Source: Pseudomonas sp. A34-9
Lineage (GTDB): Bacteria; Pseudomonadota; Gammaproteobacteria; Pseudomonadales; Pseudomonadaceae
NCBI RefSeq assembly: GCF_029543085.1
Contig: NZ_CP119967.1
Span: forward strand, 3,808,501 to 3,872,500
Length of the DNA: 64,000 bases
Direction: 5' to 3'
Numbering within the stretch: position 1 is the first letter of the stretch; the number at the start of each line of letters is the position of its first letter. Below the pieces are notes generated by a model that was not told the DNA's origin, searched no databases, and was given only the letters and a program-made list of their open reading frames with translations. Positions 55,209 to 64,000 of the stretch are shown in pieces. The translations under genes and the position numbers were made by a program.

Positions 55209-55402
55209 AAAACCGTCTCAAGGAATTGCGCGCCGAGCGCAAGTGGTCGCAGGTTGATCTGGCCGAACGCCTGAACGTGTCGCGTCAGACCATCAACGCG
55301 ATTGAAAACGAACGCTACGATCCGAGCCTGCCCTTGGCGTTTCAGATTGCCCGGGCGTTCGAGATGCCGATTGAGAGCATTTTTGATGATGGCGAACGTT
55401 GA
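55205..55402 (+). CDS. small XRE/Cro-type helix-turn-helix regulator
   Basis: 65 aa, almost entirely one Cro/CI-type HTH: LKELRAERKWSQVDLAERLN, then VSRQTINAIENERYDPSL and a C-terminal helix ending ESIF. Such YozG-like single-domain repressors often control their own operon. It overlaps the membrane-protein gene by 4 bases and ends just before a terminator. Confidence 0.9.
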   Translation: MKNRLKELRAERKWSQVDLAERLNVSRQTINAIENERYDPSLPLAFQIARAFEMPIESIFDDGER

Positions 55403-55404
55403 AT

Positions 55405-55437
55405 GAAAAAAGGGGCAACAGACGTTGCCCCTTTTTT
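55405..55437. terminator. bidirectional Rho-independent terminator
   Basis: Stem GGGGCAAC/GTTGCCCC (55412-55419, 55424-55431) with loop AGAC, A-run on the left and T6 on the right. It serves the XRE gene and the convergent binding-protein gene, whose stop is at 55439-55441. Confidence 0.92.
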
Positions 55438-55438
55438 A

Positions 55439-56455
55439 TCAACTCCCCGCGCCGCCATGCGCCTCTTCAAAGAAGTAATCCTTCCAGCTGTCGGCCTTGT
55501 TCTTCAGCACGCCCAGCTCCTGCAATTTTTCGGCGTAGATAAAGGTGCGCTGCGGCACCACAGTGAAATCGATTTCCGGGTCTTTGACGATTTGCTCGAC
55601 CAGGGCCAGCGGCAGCTTCGACTGCTCGACACGAATGTAGGCCTGAGCCGCCGCCGGTTTGTCAGCCTTGATGATTTTCTCGGCCTCGGCCAGCGCGGCA
55701 TAGAACGCCTTGTAGGTTTTCGGGTTTTCGTCGTGGAATTTTTCCGTGGTGTAGAGCACGTTGAACGTCGCCTGACCACCGAGGATGTCGTAGGAACTCA
55801 GGACTTTGTGCACGTTGGGATTCTGCAGCGCCTGGTACTGGAACGGCGGGCTGGAGAAGTGCGAGTTGATTTCCGAGCCACCGGCAATCAGCGCCGCCGT
55901 CGCATCGGGGTGCGGCAGGCTGACTGAGATGTCGTCGAATTTCTTGTACTGCGCGTCACCGAATTCCTTGGCGGTTTCGATCTGCAAGGTGCGCGACTGG
56001 AAGCCGACACCGGCGGCCGGCACAGCAATCCGGTCTTTGTCGGTGAAGTCCTTGAGCGTCTTGATGTTCGGGTTGTTGGTCAGCAAATAGTTGGGCATCG
56101 AACCCAGTGCGGCGATGGCTTTGACGTTCTGCTTGCCTTTGGTGCGATCCCACACGGTGAGCATCGGTGGCACGCCGGCGGAAACCACATCCAGCGAACC
56201 GGTCAGCAGCGCTTCGTTCATCGCGGTGGCGCCGGAAATACTGTTCCAGTCGACCTTGATGTCGAGGCCCTGCTCCTTGCCGTGTTTTTCGATGAGGTTC
56301 TGATCGCGCACCACATCGAGAATCAGGTAGCCGATGCCGAATTGCTGGGCAATGCTGATCTTGCCTTCGGCCTGAGCACCGGTGCTGAACAACGCACTGG
56401 CCGCCAGGGAAGCGGCCAACAGAGTCAGCGCGGAACGTTTGAACGGTGTGGCCAT
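55439..56455 (-). CDS. NitT/TauT-type ABC transporter substrate-binding protein
   Basis: Periplasmic solute-binding protein, 338 aa, with a Sec signal peptide ending AQA (about residue 29) and an NMT1/SsuA-like fold: ISIAQQFGIGYLILDVV, GATAMNEALLTGSLDVVSAGVPP, then KDFTDKDRIAVPAAG. Family members bind sulfonates, nitrate, taurine or aromatic acids; which one cannot be read here. No permease or ATPase gene is adjacent, so it is an orphan or works with a distant transporter. GAGG lies about 6 nt before the ATG. Confidence 0.9.
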   Translation of the reverse strand: MATPFKRSALTLLAASLAASALFSTGAQAEGKISIAQQFGIGYLILDVVRDQNLIEKHGKEQGLDIKVDWNSISGATAMNEALLTGSLDVVSAGVPPMLTVWDRTKGKQNVKAIAALGSMPNYLLTNNPNIKTLKDFTDKDRIAVPAAGVGFQSRTLQIETAKEFGDAQYKKFDDISVSLPHPDATAALIAGGSEINSHFSSPPFQYQALQNPNVHKVLSSYDILGGQATFNVLYTTEKFHDENPKTYKAFYAALAEAEKIIKADKPAAAQAYIRVEQSKLPLALVEQIVKDPEIDFTVVPQRTFIYAEKLQELGVLKNKADSWKDYFFEEAHGGAGS

Positions 56456-56623
56456 GACAACCTCGCAGCAGGGGGTAGTGTGCTGAAAGGGCTGACTTTA
56501 TCGCTATAAAAAACAGAAATTAAATACCTTTATTGCATATCGATAGCACGGAGACGCCTGGCGATGTCGACAAAGGGTGTGACGATCAGACCGTAGGGCA
56601 TGAGTTTGGGCCTGCACAAATCA

Positions 56624-56719
56624 GATGTAGGAGCTGTCGAGTGAAACGAGGCTGCGATCTTTTGATTCCGGGTTTCGATAACAAAATCAAAAGATCGCGG
56701 CGTGCCGCAGCTCCTACAT
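56624..56719. repeat. REPIN-like inverted repeat
   Basis: Arms ATGTAGGAGCTG...GCTGCGATCTTTTGATT and AATCAAAAGATCGC...GCAGCTCCTACAT around a 17-base centre; the left arm has a short insertion (GTGAAACGA). It lies in the 501-bp gap 56456-56956. The rest of that gap holds an AT-rich stretch (56508-56545), likely the binding-protein promoter, and no recognisable gene. Confidence 0.8.
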
Positions 56720-56956
56720 TGGAATTCGATGATGGCCTGGCGGGTTAAACAGCCTGAAACAATAAATCCGCCGGCCGCAATATCGTCGATTGCCGTGCCA
56801 CGCGAGAGCCGGTCAGCGCTGCAGACATGCCGACACCTTCAGAGGCCGCCGCGCCGGCACATCAGTTGCGCGTTTAAAAGGGCGATCAGACAGCCCACGC
56901 TTGGTATCATCGCGCACACTTTTATGACGTTTTAATGGCTGGAAGGTGTTTTTTTT

Positions 56957-59167
56957 GTGAGCGCTCTTTTTAACCGGTTGCGGCAGCCGTATGCCCGCCT
57001 CTTTTCGCTGATTTTGCTGGTACTGGTTGTGCCTGTATGCCTGCGTGCGGCATTGGGCTGGTCGGCACCGCTGGGCTATTTGTCGGATCTGGCCATTGGC
57101 AGCCTGTTGGTGGTGTTGCTGCATCGCCGCGCGTGGTGGCTGGCCCTGCCGGTGTTGCTGTTCTGGGGATTGCTGGCGGTGGCGACCGCTGAGCTGGTCA
57201 GCGCCGTCGGTCGTCTGCCGACACCTGCGGATATTCATTACCTGATCGACCCGCAGTTCGTGGAGAACTCCACGGGGGGTGGGCTGGCGCACCCGGCGTT
57301 GGGTGTCACCTTGCTGCTGGCTCTGTTGTTCTGGTTGCTGGCCCAGTTCGCTGGCCGCTCCATGCCGCGTCCGCCCCTGCCCCGCGCGGTCTGGGGCGCG
57401 CCGCTGGTCCTCTTCGCCGCGCACTGGGGCGCGCAAAACCTGTGGCCGAGCGAAGAAGATCCGTGGCGCCAGTACAACCTGCCGCACCAGTTGCTGACCA
57501 CCGAAGTGGCCGATTTGCAGATTCAGGCCGAGGAATGGCTGGACGGCGATGTCGAAGAACCCGCACCGGCCATGGCCGGACTCACCGACGTCGACCTCAA
57601 CGGGCAGAAATTGCTGGCCGCACCGGGTCAGGCGCGCAACGTGCTGATCATCGCCCTGGAAGGCATTCCCGGCGCTTACATCCGCGCCAACCGTGAGGCC
57701 ATCGGCAGCCACTATCAGGAAGACCTGATGCCCAACCTCAGCCGCTGGGCCGAACGCGGCATGAACACCCCGGATTACGTTTTGCATACGCACCAGACCA
57801 TTCGCGGTCTGTACGCCATGCTTTGCGGTGACTACGACAAACTCAACAACGGCACGCCCAAAGGCGTGGAGATGCTCACCCTCAACGAGCGCAATCAGGC
57901 CTGCCTGCCGGCGCAACTGCGTGAACACGGCTTCAGTACGCACTATTTGCAAGGTGCCGGCCTGCGTTTCATGGCCAAAGACAAGATCATGCCGCACATC
58001 GGTTTCGATGCGACTCATGGTCTGGAATGGTTTACCAACAGCAACTACCTGGAATTCCCGTGGGGCAAGGATGACAAGGCGTTTTTCGAAGGCGCGCTGG
58101 ACTATGTCGGCCAACTGAAAAAGCACAAACAGCCGTGGATGTTGACGCTGCTGACCGTCGGCACCCATCAGCCCTACTCCGCGCCCGAGGAATACCTGGA
58201 GCGTTACGAAACGCCGAAACAGGCCGCCGTCGGTTATCTCGACGATGCGCTGCAGCAGTTCCTCAGCGGCCTCGAACGCCAAGGCGTTCTGAAAGACACG
58301 CTGGTGGTGATCACCTCGGATGAATCCCACGGCATCGACGGTGTGCGCCTGGCTTCATCGTGGGGTTTCAATCTGACCCTGGCGCCGGAGCATGAACAAC
58401 TGCCACGGCTCAACAAAGGCGTGTATGGCCACGTCGATCTGAGCACCTCGATCCTCGACTATTTCGATCTGCCGGTACCTTCCGCGTTGAGCGGCCGTTC
58501 GCTGTTTCGTGACTACGACAGCGGCCGCGAAATCATGTCGTTCACCAACGGCAAGCTGCGTTATCACAACGGTCAGGGGATCTTCTCCGAGTGCGACATG
58601 CCGCGTCGCTGCCGCTATTACGAAAGCGCCGGCTTCATCGCCGAAAGCGCCACGTACAAAGGCAACTACAGCGGCCACCCGGCCCGACAGATCGCTGCGC
58701 GCGCCAATGCTCTGGACCTGTCGCTGCTGCGCACGCCGCTCAATCATCGCTACCAGTTCGGCAGCACCAACGTCATCCCCCTGCAGGCGCAAATCAAGGA
58801 TGACTGGGCCGACAACCTGATTGGCGCGCAGTACCTGGAAATGCCCAAAGGCTCGCATACCCGCGTGCGCCTGACCGTGCGCTCGGTCGATCCGCAGCAG
58901 GCCGCGTACATTCAGCTCAAGGCCAAGGAGTTTGAACAAGACGTGCAGATCGGCCTGCCACAGGAGATGGTGGCCACCGCCGACCAGCCGCTGGAAATGA
59001 ACTTCAGCTTCGACAACCCGCAAGAGCGCAAAGCGTTTTCTTTCCATTTGCTGGGTTACGGCCTGGGCGCCGTTGAAGTGACGGATTTCAGTGTGATCAC
59101 TGAATTGCCGGGGCAAGACGATATCCTTGACGACGTGCCGGATGACGACACCGCCCAATCCACCTGA
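56957..59167 (+). CDS. LTA-synthase-like membrane phosphotransferase (alkaline phosphatase superfamily)
   Basis: 736 aa. About five N-terminal membrane helices (residues 15-150) are followed by a large periplasmic sulfatase-fold domain. Candidate active-site residues: Glu235 (IIALEGIPG), nucleophile Thr281 (HTHQTIRGL), and Asp455/His458 (TSDESHG). A 130-residue extension follows the enzyme domain. In Gram-positives this family polymerises lipoteichoic acid; in Gram-negatives relatives modify envelope glycans with glycerol phosphate or phosphoethanolamine (OpgB-like roles). The exact reaction is unknown. The start is GTG 56957 after AAGG about 11 nt upstream. Confidence 0.88.
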   Translation: MSALFNRLRQPYARLFSLILLVLVVPVCLRAALGWSAPLGYLSDLAIGSLLVVLLHRRAWWLALPVLLFWGLLAVATAELVSAVGRLPTPADIHYLIDPQFVENSTGGGLAHPALGVTLLLALLFWLLAQFAGRSMPRPPLPRAVWGAPLVLFAAHWGAQNLWPSEEDPWRQYNLPHQLLTTEVADLQIQAEEWLDGDVEEPAPAMAGLTDVDLNGQKLLAAPGQARNVLIIALEGIPGAYIRANREAIGSHYQEDLMPNLSRWAERGMNTPDYVLHTHQTIRGLYAMLCGDYDKLNNGTPKGVEMLTLNERNQACLPAQLREHGFSTHYLQGAGLRFMAKDKIMPHIGFDATHGLEWFTNSNYLEFPWGKDDKAFFEGALDYVGQLKKHKQPWMLTLLTVGTHQPYSAPEEYLERYETPKQAAVGYLDDALQQFLSGLERQGVLKDTLVVITSDESHGIDGVRLASSWGFNLTLAPEHEQLPRLNKGVYGHVDLSTSILDYFDLPVPSALSGRSLFRDYDSGREIMSFTNGKLRYHNGQGIFSECDMPRRCRYYESAGFIAESATYKGNYSGHPARQIAARANALDLSLLRTPLNHRYQFGSTNVIPLQAQIKDDWADNLIGAQYLEMPKGSHTRVRLTVRSVDPQQAAYIQLKAKEFEQDVQIGLPQEMVATADQPLEMNFSFDNPQERKAFSFHLLGYGLGAVEVTDFSVITELPGQDDILDDVPDDDTAQST

Positions 59168-59176
59168 TCACGCCCG

Positions 59177-59254
59177 TGTAGGAGCTGCCGCAGGCTGCGA
59201 TCTTTTGCTTTTAAAATAGAGATCAAAAGATCGCAGCCTGCAGCAGTTCCTACA
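59177..59254. repeat. REPIN-like inverted repeat between convergent genes
   Basis: Arms TGTAGGAGCTGCCGCAGGCT... and the near-complement ...AGCCTGCAGCAGTTCCTACA, about 31 bases each, centre AT-rich. It fills the 104-bp gap between the LTA-synthase-like gene (stop 59167) and the TonB receptor gene (stop 59272), where it could also act as a bidirectional transcription barrier. Confidence 0.82.
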
Positions 59255-59271
59255 GTGGGAATCAGTGATTA

Positions 59272-61308
59272 TCAAAACGTCGTGCGCAACCCGACCTGAA
59301 TGCTGCGCCCTTCTGCTGGCGCAATGTCGCGCAGGATCGAACTGGCATAACGCACGGTTTGATTCGTCAGGTTCTCGGCATTGACGAAGGCCAGCCATTT
59401 GCTCTGGCCGACGTCGAAGTGATAGCCCACATTGGCGCCCAGCGTGGTGTAACCGTCAGTGCTGCTTTCATTGTCCGGCACGCGATGTTGTGAACTGGCG
59501 TGTTCGACATCAATGCGCGCCTGCCACTTGTCCAGTTCCCACAGCAGCCCGGTGTTGAGCCGCAGCGGCGCGATGCGTGGCAAGTCTTCGCCGGTGTCGA
59601 GGTTCTTCGCTCGGGTGTAATCGCCGGACACTTCCAGGGCAAATTTGCCGTAGGCGCTTTCGCCGAGTTTCCAGTGATCCTGGGCTTCAATGCCGCTGAA
59701 GCGCGCACGCACACCGGAATAGGTGTACTCAGGAATGCCACCGGCGTCCTCCTCGCCCTCGTCATTCAGCGTTCGGCCCGTGCCAAGCAAGCCGATGTAA
59801 TTGGAGAAGTGGCTGTAGAACACACCCACACTGCCCTTGTGCGTGCCGTTGTCAAAACGCAATGCCAGGTCGCTGGACACAGCTTTTTCTTTCGACAACC
59901 CGGCATCGCCGACTTCATAGGTGCCGGTCGCCACGTGGGCACCGTTGGCGTACAACTCGTAGAACGTCGGTGCGCGCTCGGTGTAGCCCAGCGTCGCGGC
60001 CACCGACCAGATCGGCGTCAGGGTGTACACCGCGCCAGAGGAAAGACTGCCAGCGGTGAAATGGCTGGAGCGGTCGGCGCTGGCGAAGCGCTCGTTACCC
60101 TTGGCGTCCGGGTCGACCGTGGTGTGCTCAAGCCGTCCGCCGAGGGTGAACAGCAGTCGGTCGGTGGCCTGCAGCTCTTCAAGAATGAACAACGCAGCGG
60201 CATCGGTATCGGTCTGTGGCACAAACGCCTCTTCGCCGAGTGCCGAGAACTCGTTGCGGCTGACCTGCGCACCGATCACCCCGTTGAACGGCCCCAACGG
60301 CTGGTGACGCGCCTCGACCCGTGCCTCGTAACCTTTGTTCTTGAACGTCGTGCCGACCTCGCCGCCTTCGATTTCGCGATGTTCGTAATCGGTGTAACCG
60401 GCATCCAGTTTGATCGAACTGAACGGCCCGTCGAGATTGCGCATCTCGGAGGCGAACGCGTAGTGCTCCTGCTGCATGCGGATGCGCACGTCTTCTTCAG
60501 CAGGCGAACCGTAGTTGGAATCGTAGTTGCTGTAGGACAGGCCGGCGTATCCGTCATCCCAGGTGTACGACCCGCCGACCGCGCCGCCGTCCTGCCGCCC
60601 ATCGCTGTTGGCCAGGCGATGTTTGTTCGAATCGCCGTCGTCGTTTGCGCGTTCGCGGCTGGTTTTTGCGTAACCGGGGATTTTCAGATCATTGAACTCG
60701 CGGGCGCTGGCATCCAGGTGCAAGGCGAATTGTCCGTTACCGGCCTCGAGCTTGCCGGCACTGCTGCGCGTGGTGTCGGCACCGCCGTAGCGCAACTCAC
60801 CGGCCCCATGAATACCGTCGATGGCCTCAGTAGGAATGCGGTTATCGAAGGTGTTGACCACACCGCCAATGGCACTGCCACCGTACAGCAGAGCCGCCGG
60901 GCCACGGACGATTTCAATGCGCTCGACGTTGACCGGATCCAGCGGCACCGCGTGATCGTAAGACAGCGACGAGGCATCCAGCGCGCCGACGCCGTTGCGC
61001 AAGATGCGGATGCGGTCACCGTCCTGGCCGCGAATGATCGGCCGGCTCGCACCCGGGCCGAAGTACGACGACGACACACCGGGTTGCTTGTTCAGGGTTT
61101 CTCCCAGGCTGCCCTTCTGTTGGAACGTGAGGTCATCGCCGCTGAGCACGGTCGAGGGCGAAGCGAGGGTCTGGCTGCCGAGCGGATTGCCGGTGATGAC
61201 TTGTGGTTGCAGTTCCAGGGTGTCGGCGGCGAACACCGGCGATGCCAAAAGCAGCGCGGCGGCCAACGGATTGAGGCGTCGTTGCAGGGGATTAGAACGG
61301 GCAGGCAT
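59272..61308 (-). CDS. TonB-dependent outer-membrane receptor, ZnuD-like (zinc)
   Basis: 678 aa: signal peptide (to about residue 28), plug domain (VLSGDDLTFQQKGSLGETL, IRGQDGDRIRILRNGVG, RGPAALLYGGSAIGGVVN) and a 22-strand-type barrel ending in a C-terminal Phe. The polar stretch after the plug (TSRERANDDGDSNKHRLANS) and the overall layout resemble ZnuD-type zinc receptors. That assignment is supported mainly by the Zur-box palindrome 85 bp upstream. Import of zinc or a zinc complex is inferred; no partner transport genes are adjacent. Confidence 0.9.
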   Translation of the reverse strand: MPARSNPLQRRLNPLAAALLLASPVFAADTLELQPQVITGNPLGSQTLASPSTVLSGDDLTFQQKGSLGETLNKQPGVSSSYFGPGASRPIIRGQDGDRIRILRNGVGALDASSLSYDHAVPLDPVNVERIEIVRGPAALLYGGSAIGGVVNTFDNRIPTEAIDGIHGAGELRYGGADTTRSSAGKLEAGNGQFALHLDASAREFNDLKIPGYAKTSRERANDDGDSNKHRLANSDGRQDGGAVGGSYTWDDGYAGLSYSNYDSNYGSPAEEDVRIRMQQEHYAFASEMRNLDGPFSSIKLDAGYTDYEHREIEGGEVGTTFKNKGYEARVEARHQPLGPFNGVIGAQVSRNEFSALGEEAFVPQTDTDAAALFILEELQATDRLLFTLGGRLEHTTVDPDAKGNERFASADRSSHFTAGSLSSGAVYTLTPIWSVAATLGYTERAPTFYELYANGAHVATGTYEVGDAGLSKEKAVSSDLALRFDNGTHKGSVGVFYSHFSNYIGLLGTGRTLNDEGEEDAGGIPEYTYSGVRARFSGIEAQDHWKLGESAYGKFALEVSGDYTRAKNLDTGEDLPRIAPLRLNTGLLWELDKWQARIDVEHASSQHRVPDNESSTDGYTTLGANVGYHFDVGQSKWLAFVNAENLTNQTVRYASSILRDIAPAEGRSIQVGLRTTF

Positions 61309-61392
61309 TGCAGAATTTCCGTGCGCTGAAAGGTGAAGATCGCTGCCAGCATGTGCAAATAACGCAGGCAGAAAGAGGATGAAACGAATTTA

Positions 61393-61409
61393 ATGTTATA
61401 CAATAACAT
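61393..61409. promoter_or_regulatory. Zur-box-like operator upstream of the TonB receptor
   Basis: Perfect 7-3-7 palindrome ATGTTAT-ACA-ATAACAT, fitting the known GTTATA(n)TATAAC type of Zur (zinc uptake regulator) site. It lies 85 bp from the receptor start and 234 bp from katG, in the 334-bp divergent gap 61309-61642. The rest of the gap holds an AT-rich patch around 61410-61450 and no gene. Confidence 0.7.
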
Positions 61410-61561
61410 TTCTTTATGTCATCCCGATCTTCACTTTTATTTTTTTGCAGAGGCTCAACAACGCCTGTTTCAAGCAGGCAGCCGCTATCGGCTCATCCGT
61501 GAAGTGCCAAGAAAAACCCTGCAAGACTTTGTCTATCAGCGCCCAATAGTCGGCCTATTAG

Positions 61562-63913
<2,352 letters not shown>

Positions 63914-63925
63914 TTTTCGGCAAAT

Positions 63926-63958
63926 AAAAACGCCGCATGGGTTAATGCGGCGTTTTTT
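63926..63958 (+). terminator. Rho-independent terminator after katG
   Basis: Stem AAAACGCCGCAT/ATGCGGCGTTTT (63927-63938, 63945-63956) with loop GGGTTA and a following T-run. The last 42 bases of the window hold no recognisable feature. Confidence 0.93.
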
Positions 63959-64000
63959 GTGCGTACGGTTTGGGGTTTATGGTGATGCGTAAATCCTACC

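Noticed and set aside
54827..55402. 191-codon plus-strand frame overlapping the small membrane protein
   Set aside because: Only its last 65 codons (the XRE gene) look like protein; the rest is an alternative frame of the four-helix protein.
56813..58330. 505-codon minus-strand frame across the LTA-synthase-like gene
   Set aside because: Antisense shadow of a well-supported gene, with Gln/Arg-rich composition and no domain.
61533..61558. Possible OxyR half-sites (CTAT...ATAG...CTAT) upstream of katG
   Set aside because: The half-site spacing (13 and 9) does not fit the 11-base periodicity of OxyR sites.

Overview
The window is about 64 kb of a high-GC Pseudomonas chromosome. Several features point to the P. 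fluorescens/P. koreensis side of the genus: a three-gene lipopeptide NRPS assembly line with dual condensation/epimerization domains, flanking LuxR-type regulators, MacAB and NodT-like exporters, paired DUF6124-like small genes, and REPIN-type repeats. No rRNA, tRNA or CRISPR array was seen.

The core (about 6.4-53.4 kb) is a cyclic lipopeptide locus. Three giant NRPS genes lie on the minus strand: A 50721-44311 (2 modules), B 44056-31040 (4 modules), C 31043-13209 (5 modules plus tandem thioesterases). The specificity codes and condensation-domain types I read predict 3-hydroxyacyl-D-Leu-D-Asp-D-aThr-D-Leu-D-Leu-D-Ser-L-Leu-D-Ser-L-Leu-L-Ile-L-Asp, closed as a lactone. That is the lokisin/pholipeptin pattern of the amphisin/arthrofactin family. 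macA and macB follow on the same strand. Divergent from NRPS A are a LuxR-type regulator and a NodT/OprM-type outer-membrane lipoprotein. A second LuxR-type gene lies beyond macB. Together these cover synthesis, export and control.

Between macB and the second luxR gene is a plastic 2.8-kb stretch. It holds two tandem paralogous DUF6124-like genes, a candidate structured leader RNA, two copies of a roughly 200-bp MITE-like repeat, and an IS3-family element inserted in one MITE copy with a 3-bp target duplication.

The left flank (1-6.1 kb) carries a hybrid sensor kinase cut by the window edge, a convergent diguanylate cyclase, an MFS transporter and a YcaC-type hydrolase. The right flank (53.5-64 kb) is ordinary housekeeping and stress DNA: a SCO1/PCuAC copper-delivery pair, a small membrane-protein/XRE-regulator pair, an orphan NitT/TauT-type binding protein, an LTA-synthase-like membrane phosphotransferase, a ZnuD-like TonB receptor with a Zur-box palindrome, and katG. 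Three REPIN-like inverted repeats and several Rho-independent terminators punctuate it.
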